Origin: Muricauda sp. SCSIO 64092
GTDB lineage: Bacteria; Bacteroidota; Bacteroidia; Flavobacteriales; Flavobacteriaceae
Assembly (NCBI RefSeq): GCF_023016285.1
Contig: NZ_CP095413.1
Coordinates: 3,613,001 to 3,677,000, forward strand
Length of the DNA: 64,000 nucleotides
Reading direction: 5' to 3'
Shown here piece after piece: positions 8,416 to 17,550 of this stretch; within the stretch, counting starts at the first letter, position 1; every line of letters starts with the position of its first letter. A program made the position numbers and the translations under genes. Under the pieces are notes generated by a model. It ran no database searches and had not been told where the DNA came from. It worked only from the letters and a program-made list of their open reading frames with translations.

Positions 8416-9846
8416 ATGAGCAAAACTTCAAAGCAGATAGTTCAAGAATTTTCCCTTCAGAAAATAGGAAAAAATGGTTGCGGGCAACAGCTGCGTCCCA
8501 GTAAATATAAGGGGATGATGAATTTTGCCACCTATCTATACCTCCTTAGATATTCCATAGTAAAAAAAGGGGCACTAACGGCCTATAAAAATGCCATGGC
8601 AAGACAGCAACTCCCTACAAGCGAACTTAATGAAATAACATGGGGAAAGACCTTGAGACTTTTGGCGTATGCTTACGACAATGTGCCATGGTACACCAAA
8701 AAATTCAAAACCATTGGATTGCATCCAAAAGATATTGCCAGACCAGAACATTTTAATCAGGTCCCTATTGTGACACGCGATGATTTAATGAACAATTTTG
8801 ACCATTTTGTTTCGACCAAGGTAAATCCCTTATCAGTAAAAGTATCCTATACAAAGGGTAGTTCTGGAGAACCTTTGAAGGTTGGGATGGGGAAATTTGG
8901 GTCCGCCGAAATACGAAAATGGCAAATGTACTCTTGGTGGGGCATCAATCCATGGGACAATGTGGCTTCACTTCAACAAGGAGTACCTGGGACGGGTTGG
9001 GAAAAATTGGTTTTAAACGTTTTGGGATGGCCCAAAAAGGCAATTTGGCTCGACCCCAATCAAATCAACAAAAAAGGAATTCAGGATTTCATAAAAAAAT
9101 GTGGAAGAATAAGGCCAAAATTGATCCGTGGCGATGTAGGGGCTTTGGATGCCATTGCAGATTTTATTATTGACAATAATTTGAAGTTTCCCCCTCCAAA
9201 AGTGATATGGGCCACTGCGGCCGCACTTACAAAAAAACAGGAAGACAAAATGAATGCTGCCTTTGGAGCGCCTGTCTGCGATCAGTATGGTTGTAGTGAG
9301 ATAAATTTTATAGCAGCTGAATGCCCTCACAAAAAAGGACTTCACGTTTTTTCAGATTCGGTAAATCTGGAAATCTTGGATGAATTTGACATACCGGTTG
9401 AAAAAGGCAATTATGGGAGGATCATCCTCACCAATCTCGATGAATATCATTTTCCTTTGATTCGTTACGAGAATGGTGACATAGGAAGGTGGTTACGGAC
9501 GATGTGTACGTATGGGATTGGTTTACCCCTCCTGGACCGGGTTAAAGGTAGGATTTCAGATGGTATCGTTTTGCCGGACGGAACCGTTTTGGCGAGTGAA
9601 TTTCTGACTACCCTTTTTGATGATTTTACGGATAGTGTTAAGCAATTTCAGATTATACAAAGAAAAAGTGGTTCCATATTGGTCAATATTGTTTTGAAGC
9701 AAAATCATATTGGTATGGAAAAAATTGAGGCCATAGCCCGCCACCGCCTTCAAAGACGTATAAAAAATCAGGTAAGACTTCTTATTCGAAATGTTGGCGG
9801 GATAAAGAATTATGGGGAAAAGTCAGGATTTATCGTAAAGGAATGA
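8416..9846 (+). CDS. CapK/PaaK-like adenylate-forming ligase
   Basis: A 476-residue member of the phenylacetate-CoA ligase-like family that is common in capsule and exopolysaccharide clusters (CapK). Adenylate-forming motifs are present: the phosphate-binding loop SYTKGSSGEPLKV (about residues 143-155), DQYGCSE (about 288-294) and the RYENGDIGRW / DRVKGRISDG pair (about 350-385). Such proteins probably activate an acyl or amino-acid group for modification of a polysaccharide; the substrate cannot be read from sequence. It lies 139 bp before the Wzc-type kinase, in the same direction. Confidence 0.85.
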   Translation: MSKTSKQIVQEFSLQKIGKNGCGQQLRPSKYKGMMNFATYLYLLRYSIVKKGALTAYKNAMARQQLPTSELNEITWGKTLRLLAYAYDNVPWYTKKFKTIGLHPKDIARPEHFNQVPIVTRDDLMNNFDHFVSTKVNPLSVKVSYTKGSSGEPLKVGMGKFGSAEIRKWQMYSWWGINPWDNVASLQQGVPGTGWEKLVLNVLGWPKKAIWLDPNQINKKGIQDFIKKCGRIRPKLIRGDVGALDAIADFIIDNNLKFPPPKVIWATAAALTKKQEDKMNAAFGAPVCDQYGCSEINFIAAECPHKKGLHVFSDSVNLEILDEFDIPVEKGNYGRIILTNLDEYHFPLIRYENGDIGRWLRTMCTYGIGLPLLDRVKGRISDGIVLPDGTVLASEFLTTLFDDFTDSVKQFQIIQRKSGSILVNIVLKQNHIGMEKIEAIARHRLQRRIKNQVRLLIRNVGGIKNYGEKSGFIVKE

Positions 9847-9985
9847 AAAATGTTGGCCACGGGATTTTATTCGTAGGGCACCAGGATAAATTTTCCCTTT
9901 CCATTGGAATTAAAGGACCATCCCAGGCCTGTGTAGTGCTCCAAAACTTTTTGAACGATCGTTAAGGCCAATCATTAAAATAGAT

Positions 9986-12361
9986 ATGAAGAAAAATCCG
10001 GATATAACGTACTACGATAGCGATGAGGATTTTATTGACCTTAAAGATATCTTTTTCCAGTGTAAGCGCTATTGGCCCTGGTTTTTGACCAGTATTGTTC
10101 TCTGCCTATGTATTGGTTTTTTTTACCTGGGTATGGTTCCGATCACTTATAAGTCCATAGCAAAGATTAAAATTATGGACGATTCCAAAGAACTGGGGCT
10201 ATCCGTGGATGCACTGTCCCTTTTGGGGAACAATCCCAAAATCAGCCTGGGCAACGAAATGGAAATTCTTAAATCATACAGATTGTTGTCCCAAATAGTA
10301 AAAGAATTGGACTTGGATGTTAGGTATTATAAAAAAACCAACCTTAGGTCTTCCGAGATTTGGCCGCCGCCATTTACTGTAACCAATTATGTTTCCGGGT
10401 TTGATGAGGAAAGGGAGAAGCAATACAGGATACGAATAGAGCCTTTTGGGTTCACCGTGATTGATGGAAAAGGTGATGTTTTCACTATTGATGGCCATTA
10501 TTCCATGAAGTCCGTACCAGGTCTTCCTTTTGGGATTAAGCTGTTGGAAAAAGAACCGATCCAGAAGTATCAGGATATGGAATTTCATGTGGTACTAAAA
10601 CCTGTTAAAGAAGCCGTAATAGAACTTTCCGGGGAATTGGAGGTAAGGACCACCGATACGCACAGTGAAATCTTGTATTTGGTCCTCGTAGGGGAAAGCA
10701 TAAACCGAAGTGAGGCCATTTTAAACACTATAATCGAGAAGTTCAATCAAGATGGTGTTTTGGACAGACAATTGGTCTCAAAGCGTACCTTGGATTTTAT
10801 GGATGAAAGACTTTTTTACCTGTCCAGGGAATTGGACTCCATTGAAATTCAAAAAAAGGAATTCAAGCAATCCAATGATCTCTCCCATATTACGGCGGAC
10901 GCTGAATTGATATTACAAAAAATGAACGCCGCGGACAATGAAGTTTTTCGTACCCAGACCCAAATCTCGCTTTGTGGGCTCCTAAAAAAGACAATCAGCG
11001 ATAAGGGCGTCCACAATTTATTGCCCGTCAATCTTGGTTTAGGGGATAGTTCCATTAATACCCTTATTTCCGAATACAATCGATTAGTACTAAAACGAGA
11101 AGAACTTATTGCCAGTGCTGGGGACAATAATCCATTGCTTGTCATACTATCTGAACAGTTGGGAAAGGTGAAGTTAAATATTGTGACTACCCTAAATACG
11201 TATCAGGGGCAATTGGAAGTGTCGCTAACAAAACTGAATCAGGAAAAGGACCATTCCAATTTGATGTTCTCGCAGATTCCAGAAAAGGAAAAAGTGTTGC
11301 GGGCCATAGAACGGCGACAGGATTTAAAGGAAAAACTGTTTTTGTTGCTTTTGCAAAAGCGCGAGGAGGCGGCCATCAATCTCGCAATAACCGAGCCCTC
11401 CATTAAAATAGTGGACTATGGTTTGACCAGTATAGAGCCCGTTTCGCCGAACAAAAAAATTGTGATGGCAATTTCAGCTTTTTGTGGGGCCATAATCCCA
11501 TTGGCAATGGTGTTCATAAGAACGTTTTTGAATACCAAGATAAATGATAGATTGGATTTGGAGAAGATTGCCCCAGGGATACCGATCCTGGGAGAAGTCC
11601 CATACATTGAAGGGAAAAAGAAGTTCGGGGAATTCAATGACGGTTCCATGTTGGCGGAGTCTTTTATGATTTTAGCGGTCAATATCAACTATTTACTGCC
11701 CAAAAAAGATAACTCCGAAGGACAGGTCATCTATGTCACTTCCACTATTCAAGGAGAGGGGAAAACTACTACGGCTTTTAACCTTTCCTTGGCCTATGCC
11801 AAGATGAAAAAGAAAGTACTACTTATAGGATCTGATTTAAGAAACCCACAACTTCATACCTACTTTAACGTGGATAAGAGCATTACTGGGCTTGCCGATT
11901 ACTTGCATAATCCAGAAATGGATTGGCAGGAGTGCGTTCATGAAATGTACGATGAAAATAAGGACCATAAGGTTTGTTTTGGGGGGATTATACTACCAAA
12001 TGCTCCTGAAGTGTTGTCCAGAAATGCTTTCGCAAGATTTATTGCCGCTGTAAAAAACGAATTTGAATACATTATTGTGGACACAGCACCAACTATTTTG
12101 GTGACCGATACATTCTTGATTTCCAAATACGCAGATGTGACAATATACCTGACACGTGTGGGTTTTACCGATAAACGCTTGTTGGGATTCTCACAAGATT
12201 TGAATCGGAGCCAAAAACTGCCGAACATGACCTATCTGATCAATGATGTTATCGGAAATAAATCATATCGATACAATAATTACGGATACGGATATAACTC
12301 CGGGAACACTACAAAAAGCTGGTATAGACGTATTTTAAAAAGTGTGGGGGCTATCACATGA
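9986..12361 (+). CDS. Wzc-type tyrosine kinase / polysaccharide chain-length regulator
   Basis: A 791-residue inner-membrane protein of the Wzc/GumC family, which controls polymer length and export of polysaccharide. An N-terminal Wzz domain has its first membrane helix at about residues 31-50. Long periplasmic coiled-coil helices follow, with a second helix at about 491-512. The cytosolic BY-kinase domain has Walker A (IQGEGKTTTAFN, about 585-596), Walker A' (LLIGSDLRNP, about 612-621) and Walker B (YIIVDTAPT, about 695-703). The tail is a tyrosine cluster (YRYNNYGYGYN, about 761-771) for autophosphorylation. No Wza, flippase or polymerase follows in the window, so the locus is short or split. 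A strong terminator lies 210 bp downstream. Confidence 0.94.
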   Translation: MKKNPDITYYDSDEDFIDLKDIFFQCKRYWPWFLTSIVLCLCIGFFYLGMVPITYKSIAKIKIMDDSKELGLSVDALSLLGNNPKISLGNEMEILKSYRLLSQIVKELDLDVRYYKKTNLRSSEIWPPPFTVTNYVSGFDEEREKQYRIRIEPFGFTVIDGKGDVFTIDGHYSMKSVPGLPFGIKLLEKEPIQKYQDMEFHVVLKPVKEAVIELSGELEVRTTDTHSEILYLVLVGESINRSEAILNTIIEKFNQDGVLDRQLVSKRTLDFMDERLFYLSRELDSIEIQKKEFKQSNDLSHITADAELILQKMNAADNEVFRTQTQISLCGLLKKTISDKGVHNLLPVNLGLGDSSINTLISEYNRLVLKREELIASAGDNNPLLVILSEQLGKVKLNIVTTLNTYQGQLEVSLTKLNQEKDHSNLMFSQIPEKEKVLRAIERRQDLKEKLFLLLLQKREEAAINLAITEPSIKIVDYGLTSIEPVSPNKKIVMAISAFCGAIIPLAMVFIRTFLNTKINDRLDLEKIAPGIPILGEVPYIEGKKKFGEFNDGSMLAESFMILAVNINYLLPKKDNSEGQVIYVTSTIQGEGKTTTAFNLSLAYAKMKKKVLLIGSDLRNPQLHTYFNVDKSITGLADYLHNPEMDWQECVHEMYDENKDHKVCFGGIILPNAPEVLSRNAFARFIAAVKNEFEYIIVDTAPTILVTDTFLISKYADVTIYLTRVGFTDKRLLGFSQDLNRSQKLPNMTYLINDVIGNKSYRYNNYGYGYNSGNTTKSWYRRILKSVGAIT

Positions 12362-12421
12362 CCATGTCCATGCTCCCCTTGAAATTACAATTCCAGCATG
12401 CTCGTTTTCTTTTAGGTAAAG

Positions 12422-12450
12422 AATCGATTGTATCCATCTTTAAATCGATT
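12422..12450. promoter_or_regulatory. Two identical AATCGATT palindromes, 21 bp apart
   Basis: AATCGATT occurs at 12422-12429 and again at 12443-12450, two helical turns apart. Paired palindromes at this spacing are typical of dimeric binding sites. No gene starts close by on the plus strand before 12877. Confidence 0.35.
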
Positions 12451-12571
12451 AAATCCTGATGCTGACCAGTTATTACTTATGAATTTATTTTCTGGTTTTT
12501 TTGTCGCTACTTTGGACTGTATCGAGGTATAATACCTTTTTCACGACGTGGGGTTGTGTTATATGGGTTGG

Positions 12572-12602
12572 AAAGACCAGGTGAATTGCCTGGTCTTTTT
12601 TT
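12572..12602 (+). terminator. Strong intrinsic terminator after wzc-like gene
   Basis: AAAGACCAGG (12572-12581) and CCTGGTCTTT (12589-12598) make a perfect 10-bp stem with a 7-nt loop and a T-run. It should end the polysaccharide transcript. The remainder of 12603-12876 shows nothing further. Confidence 0.85.
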
Positions 12603-12876
12603 GTTTTTGAAAGGAATCCAACAATCATGGTATCGTCCCAAAAATAGTAATGTATCCCTAAGATTTTTGGAACAGGGGATCGGATTATGGGAACATTTTC
12701 CGGTCTAATGGTTTTCATGCCCACGTTTCCTTTTCAAATAGGGAGCGCAATACCAAAGTGAATGACCAATCCATTATTTATACCGAAGGTTCTTAAATAA
12801 GACCACTTATTACATAGGGTTTAGAGTTCTTGTGGCCTGGAAATATCTTTAGTACAACCTATTAAAATAGTTTGTT

Positions 12877-12969
12877 ATGGTTGAGTTTGAATTGGTTTTG
12901 TCCTTGCTATTTTTTCTGGGGGTGGCCGCTTTTGTTCTAAGGAGGTTTTTTATGAACAATGATGGGTAG
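12877..12969 (+). CDS. Small single-span membrane protein, 30 residues
   Basis: ATG at 12877 to TAG at 12967-12969 encodes MVEFELVLSLLFFLGVAAFV followed by LRRFFMNNDG. One hydrophobic helix of about 18 residues with acidic N side and an Arg-Arg-Phe-Phe edge on the other fits a small membrane protein topology. It lies 27 bp before the next gene. The evidence is only its composition and its position, so it may be chance. Confidence 0.4.
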   Translation: MVEFELVLSLLFFLGVAAFVLRRFFMNNDG

Positions 12970-12996
12970 GATTTTTGGTTTTTAATACTTCATTAA

Positions 12997-13431
12997 ATGT
13001 TTAAGCCTATGGTTTCGACCAAGCTGCAAAAAAAAGGGACCGTCCTCTTTTACGATGGACTCAAGGCACATGGAGTCTATGGAAAAAAAATGCTTAAGTC
13101 CAAAGAAGCATATGATTATGACTTTGTAATTCATGAAATTTCCAAAATAGAGAATATTGGGGATTACTTGGTTTCCAATAACGTTGCCATAGCCGTCCTT
13201 TTTATATACGGGAAAGATAGGCTTTATGAACTGCTGCCTTTTTTGAATAAACAAATTGATCTTATCCTCTGCACCGATTCAACTGAAGTAAAGTGGTTGC
13301 AACACAATTTCCCGGAAATTGTTATGTTGGACATTGATCTTCCAAAGACAGAGCTTTTTTACCAAATAGAAACGCACATACTCAGGTTTCGAAAGGATCG
13401 CGAAAAAGAAGGCATGGTTTGGCATCGATAA
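12997..13431 (+). CDS. Hypothetical protein, possibly receiver-like fold
   Basis: A 144-residue protein that I do not recognise. The alternation of hydrophobic strands and helices (AIAVLFIYG, DLILCTDS, EIVMLDIDLP) recalls a CheY-like or Rossmann-like fold, but a proper phosphoacceptor arrangement is not evident. There is no signal peptide or membrane helix. An in-frame ATG at 13009 is an alternative start. It follows the possible 30-residue membrane protein by 27 bp, and the two might be co-transcribed. Confidence 0.6.
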   Translation: MFKPMVSTKLQKKGTVLFYDGLKAHGVYGKKMLKSKEAYDYDFVIHEISKIENIGDYLVSNNVAIAVLFIYGKDRLYELLPFLNKQIDLILCTDSTEVKWLQHNFPEIVMLDIDLPKTELFYQIETHILRFRKDREKEGMVWHR

Positions 13432-13922
13432 ATAGCGATTGGTCTTGGGTATCATCCATAGCCGATTTTTTGTCTTCATTTTAAAGAACTCTTTATCCGC
13501 AACAAAAGATTTGAATTCCAAGAGTATTAAGGGATGGTTTTCTTACGTACGGATTCCTACTTCGGTTACAATTGCCTTTACAGGAAGTACATCAAAAGCT
13601 AAGACATGACTTTGATGGTTTTTCAACGGAAACAGTAGTTGTTTTAACACTCTGGTAGGATCCAGGTGTGTGACCATTTTACCCAAAACTATTGAATCTG
13701 AGGGACGTAACACGCTTGAAAAAATATTTTGCCCTATTTTAGATAGTATCCATTCCCTCTATGTTTTAAGTTGGACAAGTCCTTGGGAACATTTACCATA
13801 GGTTCCATAGCGCCAATGGTACGGCTAAGGAATTAAAAATTAGGAACAAATGGATGATCAATTTTATAGGCTAAAATAAAGAAAGGCAATGACCCCAATA
13901 GGGGTGTTATAATTTTTTTAAA
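13432..13922. other. Gene-free gap of 491 bp
   Basis: I see no gene or recognisable repeat. ACCCC-aata-GGGGT (13892-13905) is a small hairpin 18 bp before the next start, where it could affect initiation of the cyclase-family gene. Confidence 0.4.
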
Positions 13923-14744
13923 ATGAACAAACCACTACTTTCCATTCTACTATTGTTATTTTTTTCATGCATTGAACAACAAAACTTTTCAAAGGAAACC
14001 AATGGTTCTTCAAATGAAAATGTATTAGGGGGCAAATTAGTCGATTTATCCCACACCTATTCCCATGAGACGGTATATTGGGTTACGGCAAGATTGTTTC
14101 AATTGGATACCGTTTTTAAGGGATTCACGGACAAAGGATATTATTATTCCGCCAATAATTTTAGTACCGCCGAACATGGAGGGACACATATAGATGCGCC
14201 CATTCATTTTGCGGAAAAAGGCCAAACAGTTGATGAAATACCGCTCACTAAGTTAATTGGGCCAGCAATAAAAATCGATATCTCGTCAAAAGCACTTGAC
14301 AATCCTGATTATTTAATAAGCATAAACGATCTAATGGAGTGGGAAGCAAGGGAAAAAACCAAAATTCCAAAAGGCAGCATTGTTTTATTGCAAACAGGCT
14401 TTGCGCGCTACTACCCAGATAGGGTCAGGTATATGGGAACTGCCGCACGCGGAATATTGGCAATTAAAGAACTGCATTTTCCAGGACTTTCACCAGAGGC
14501 GGCCAAATGGATCGTTGAACAACGGAATGTACATGCGATTGGAATTGATACACCAAGCATAGATTACGGTCAGTCCGAGCTTTTCGAAAGTCATGTTACT
14601 TTGCTTTCCCAGAACATTCCGGCCTTTGAGAATTTAACAAATCTCGATAAGTTACCAAGTCGAGGATTTGAAATAATAGCACTTCCCATGAAAATTAAAG
14701 GGGGAACAGGGGCACCCTTAAGGATAGTGGCGTTGATCAAATAA
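13923..14744 (+). CDS. Cyclase-family (kynurenine formamidase-like) lipoprotein
   Basis: A 273-residue metal-dependent hydrolase of the cyclase family (PF04199-type). The signature H85-G-G-T-H89-I-D91-A-P-I-H95 supplies metal ligands, and the later VHAIGIDTPSID stretch is also typical. Family members open amide or lactone bonds, for example N-formylkynurenine; the substrate here is open. The N terminus (MNKPLLSILLLLFFSC) is a lipoprotein signal with Cys16, so the enzyme is anchored in the envelope, which is less usual than a cytosolic location. It stands alone. No kynurenine pathway gene is adjacent. Confidence 0.88.
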   Translation: MNKPLLSILLLLFFSCIEQQNFSKETNGSSNENVLGGKLVDLSHTYSHETVYWVTARLFQLDTVFKGFTDKGYYYSANNFSTAEHGGTHIDAPIHFAEKGQTVDEIPLTKLIGPAIKIDISSKALDNPDYLISINDLMEWEAREKTKIPKGSIVLLQTGFARYYPDRVRYMGTAARGILAIKELHFPGLSPEAAKWIVEQRNVHAIGIDTPSIDYGQSELFESHVTLLSQNIPAFENLTNLDKLPSRGFEIIALPMKIKGGTGAPLRIVALIK

Positions 14745-14872
14745 CGCACTCCCGTTTACATGCAAAGACGCACATCGGTTGTAAACTGCCCGCTCATTTG
14801 AACCATGGTTTTTGGGTGTTCCGTGAAGAAAAGCGTGGACGAGTTGAATTTTGGCAGGGGAATCCCTGAAAA

Positions 14873-15080
14873 AGGGGAGAATCCGGTACGAATGCAGAAC
14901 GAAACCGTAATTCTCCCCTAAATGGAAAAATCTGCCCAGCCAGGAAACCCCAATCTTTGACAACAGAGTCATAGTAAACGCTGAAAGCATGATAACCCTT
15001 ACTGAGCAACCCAAAATTACACCAGGATAGGAAGAGGGACAAGGGTAGTTGCATAGGCGGGTCGGTGAAAAGATAAGTGG
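14873..15080 (-). repeat. Dyad/hairpin element, copy 1 (gene-less)
   Basis: AGGGGAGAAT (14873-14882) pairs perfectly with ATTCTCCCCT (14910-14919), and inside it CGGT pairs with ACCG (14884-14887, 14904-14907). About 130 bp further on is the paired heptamer ATAGGCG (15053-15059) and ATAAGTG (15073-15079), starts 20 bp apart. It lies beyond the 3' end of the HTH gene at 15139-15543 and reads in the same direction (minus). No coding frame in it is convincing. Confidence 0.6.
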
Positions 15081-15138
15081 GAAATAATTGGTAAAAAGGG
15101 ACTGCTGTGTACCAATCATTCCATAGGGGCATGACCCG

Positions 15139-15543
15139 CTATAGCTTAAGTCCCATAAAATGCATAAAGGTCTCTACACACTCGTCTATTTGACGCTGGT
15201 ACTCCTTGATATCCGCTTGCAGATCAAAAGGATTGATATTCCCCAAAGGAGGCTTCAGATATGGGGTGAGGGACTCGTTATGCTCTAGTATGACCCAGGC
15301 TGGATTTATCCGTTTGGTGTCGTACAAAAAGTTTAAAAAGTGGTACAGTTTTTTTGAAGTGATGCCATCCAGTGTCTCCAGCCTGGCCATTGTATTTTGG
15401 GTGAATTTCCCCACATCATCCAAGAGTTGCTTACCGCTTAGATATCCATTGATCATTTCGACAAATTCTTCCTGGGTTTTGATGTATACCTCGGTACGTA
15501 ATCGCCTGACCCGTTGGCCTATAATATTTGGGCATTCTTTCAT
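15139..15543 (-). CDS. XRE-like helix-turn-helix protein, paralogue A
   Basis: A 134-residue protein beginning MKECPNIIGQRVRRLRTEVY. The pattern IGxRVRRLR..KTQEEFVEMI......FTQNTMARLE is an XRE/Cro-type helix-turn-helix with a longer turn. Next comes a conserved KLYHFLNFLYDTKRINPAWV segment, then a C-terminal helix (DIKEYQRQIDECVE). Two paralogues occur at 51864-52268 and 55130-55474. The start is placed at the Met shared by all three, four residues after the first possible ATG. Upstream non-coding sequence is also shared by all three, including a paired ATAAGTG element about 208 bp before the start. It is probably a DNA-binding regulator that acts on that element; this is inference. Confidence 0.8.
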   Translation of the reverse strand: MKECPNIIGQRVRRLRTEVYIKTQEEFVEMINGYLSGKQLLDDVGKFTQNTMARLETLDGITSKKLYHFLNFLYDTKRINPAWVILEHNESLTPYLKPPLGNINPFDLQADIKEYQRQIDECVETFMHFMGLKL

Positions 15544-15575
15544 ATCAGAGATCAATAGTTTGGATTTTGGCAGGA

Positions 15576-15780
15576 AGAATCCGGCATACTTGCACTATTG
15601 CATGATACCGGGATTCTCCCATATGTCAAAATCATACCGGCTTAGGGAACCCACTGCGTGGGAACGGAATAATTCTAAGCTAAGAAATACTGACCCTAAA
15701 CCGGTAACCCGAAACTATGCAAGGGTAAGGAGAGAGGCAAAGGCCGATGCATAAGCGGTTTGTTAAAAAGATAAGTGTGA
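15576..15780 (-). repeat. Dyad/hairpin element, copy 2 (leader of paralogue A)
   Basis: Reading toward the HTH gene (minus): ATAAGTG at 15771-15777 and ATAAGCG at 15751-15757, starts 20 bp apart. Next is a long stem ACCGGCTTAGGG (15636-15647) with CCCTAAACCGGT (15694-15705), one mismatch. Then AGAATCCGG (15576-15584) pairs with CCGGGATTCT (15608-15617), one bulge. The last stem ends 32 bp before the HTH start. Confidence 0.65.
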
Positions 15781-15810
15781 GTAATTTCCTATGGAAAGCA
15801 GGTCTTAGGA

Positions 15811-16050
15811 AGAAGAGGGTCCATGCACCATCGGTCCTTCCACGGTGCATGGACCCTCTTCTAACCTAAAACCAACCATAGCACCAGCTTAGGGATTTCA
15901 ATCTGAGATTGTAGAACCATCTTAAACTAATATGAAACACTAAACTTAAATAGAATGGTATTCCCTAAGCTGTATGGCCCAAAACTAAATGGGAATTAAA
16001 GAATGGGCAAAAACGAATGCATAAGTGGTTTATAGAAAAAATAAGTGTAG
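15811..16050 (-). repeat. Dyad/hairpin element, copy 3 (gene-less, 19-bp perfect stem)
   Basis: A 19-bp perfect stem (15811-15829 with 15844-15862, arms beginning AGAAGAGGG and ending CCCTCTTCT) is followed by CAGCTTAGGGA (15885-15895) pairing perfectly with TCCCTAAGCTG (15962-15972), with a small CAATC-tga-GATTG hairpin inside. The heptamer pair ATAAGTG is at 16021-16027 and 16041-16047. It abuts copy 2 head to tail. Beyond it, TTACCTT-agaa-AAGGTAA (16113-16130) is a separate small hairpin. Confidence 0.65.
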
Positions 16051-16241
16051 TATAAATATGTATAGAAAAAGTCATTAGAACGATATGCTAATATAAATTG
16101 AAATCGCAGGCATTACCTTAGAAAAGGTAACATGGGCAGAACTTCCAAAACGGCGCTAAGTTTGTAGGTGGGAAAGCAGCAAGGAACTTGGTTCAATAGG
16201 TTCAAATATGGAGTTATCATCCCATAAATACCTCAATGACC

Positions 16242-16994
16242 TCATATTCCCCTTTTTGATCCCCAAATAAAAACATGGAGCCTATTGGTAAAATGAAAAT
16301 TATACGTTTTACATATTTCCACAAGCCAATTGTTTTTTTCTGACAGTTCATCCATGGATGTTCCTTCGGACATCAAATAAATGCTATTCGGATCAATCCC
16401 ATGGGTAGTCATAAGTGCTAGGATTTCTTCAATATCGCCCTTGTCGGAGACTACAAATTTAAAGTTTGCCTTAGGACTTTTACTAAAAAAACCCAGTGGC
16501 TCCGGTTTAATTCTTAGGGATTCCGTGATACAGGAGTTTTTAAGTTTTGGGGAAACGTTGTATTGATCGATCAGTGCGTCAGCTTCCCTAGTGGGCATAA
16601 TTGTCCCGTTTGTTTCCACTTCAAAATGATAATCCATTGACTTCTCCCTCAAAACCTGCATCACTTTCACAAGACCAAATTGCTGGATCAAAGGTTCTCC
16701 ACCGGTTAGGACAATACTGTTACAGTTGAACCCTAAAACAATGGAAACAATTTCAGAAGTATCCAATTCTATAATTTGGTTTTCTTTGCTAAATTTTGAA
16801 TAGCCCTCCTTGCTGTCACTTTTATGTTTAAAATTGGTATTCTTCCAATTCCAGGTGTAATCGGTATCACACCAAATACAATGAAGATTGCACAAACTGG
16901 TTCTAATGAATATGGAGGGCCTACCAATCGATTTTCCCTCTCCCTGCAGGGAATGGAATATTTCCGGTATACCGTTGTTCTTTGAGATTTTCAC
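16242..16994 (-). CDS. queE: 7-carboxy-7-deazaguanine synthase (radical SAM)
   Basis: QueE makes 7-carboxy-7-deazaguanine from 6-carboxy-tetrahydropterin on the path to preQ0 and queuosine. The 250-residue protein has the family N terminus (IFHSLQGEGKSIGRPSIFIR), the radical-SAM cysteines C35-x3-C39-x2-C42 (CNLHCIWCDTDYTW), a VLTGGEPL SAM-binding stretch at about 95-102 and the usual C-terminal IWG.KRG end. The start codon is GTG. No queC, queD or folE homologue is nearby, so the gene is an orphan here; the 7-deazaguanine may serve tRNA, or DNA modification if partners lie elsewhere. Confidence 0.93.
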   Translation of the reverse strand: MKISKNNGIPEIFHSLQGEGKSIGRPSIFIRTSLCNLHCIWCDTDYTWNWKNTNFKHKSDSKEGYSKFSKENQIIELDTSEIVSIVLGFNCNSIVLTGGEPLIQQFGLVKVMQVLREKSMDYHFEVETNGTIMPTREADALIDQYNVSPKLKNSCITESLRIKPEPLGFFSKSPKANFKFVVSDKGDIEEILALMTTHGIDPNSIYLMSEGTSMDELSEKNNWLVEICKTYNFHFTNRLHVFIWGSKRGI

Positions 16995-17219
16995 TTATAA
17001 GCGCTTTGGCATGGGAAACGGTTTCCTTGGTATTATCGCTGTATTTTGCCAAACGAAAACGGTCCCAAACCGTAGGATCAAAAATCCGTTTATTGGGAAA
17101 GTACGGTCCACTGGTCCTAACTTTTTATTCCACCCATTGACCCCATTTGGGGTAAGCAAGAACGTGGCCAACATATGAGTATTACCGTTTGCTGCAAATT
17201 TCTTCAAAACGGTAGTTCC

Positions 17220-17429
17220 TTATTCGAATTTTCTTCGTTTACTGTTTTCTAAAAGGGCCCTTCGAACTATTTCGGCTTTTTCCTCACTAATGTTCGTCAA
17301 AACAATTGTTTTTTTCTCGAATGCATCTTTGATGAGCACATCTACGTCTTCTTGAATCAAGTATTCATTGTCCCTCAAATTTTCGAGAATGCTGGAGTAG
17401 CCGTCCGAACAGAAATCTTTATTTGACAT
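17220..17429 (-). CDS. Small hypothetical protein, 69 residues
   Basis: A short charged, helical protein starting MSNKDFCSDGYSSILENLRD. No signal peptide, membrane helix or recognisable domain. It is encoded in the same direction as queE, 225 bp upstream of it. It looks coding from its amphipathic composition, but no function can be read. Confidence 0.5.
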   Translation of the reverse strand: MSNKDFCSDGYSSILENLRDNEYLIQEDVDVLIKDAFEKKTIVLTNISEEKAEIVRRALLENSKRRKFE

Positions 17430-17550
17430 TGTTCACTGTTGTTGATTGAATCCTAGGCTATCGTTTGCAAATCCATTCCATCCAACCTTGATGTATACTT
17501 CATTTTAGGAGGGTTTTAGTAAATGTCATTGCAATGTTCCAAGCAACGGA

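Noticed and set aside
12794..12815. CACTTAT near 12804 considered as another paired-heptamer site
   Set aside because: No second heptamer 20 bp away on either side.
14873..16050. Element copies considered as insertion sequences or MITEs
   Set aside because: I see no terminal inverted repeats, target duplications or transposase; the stems are internal and the dyad is a direct repeat. A mobile origin is not excluded.
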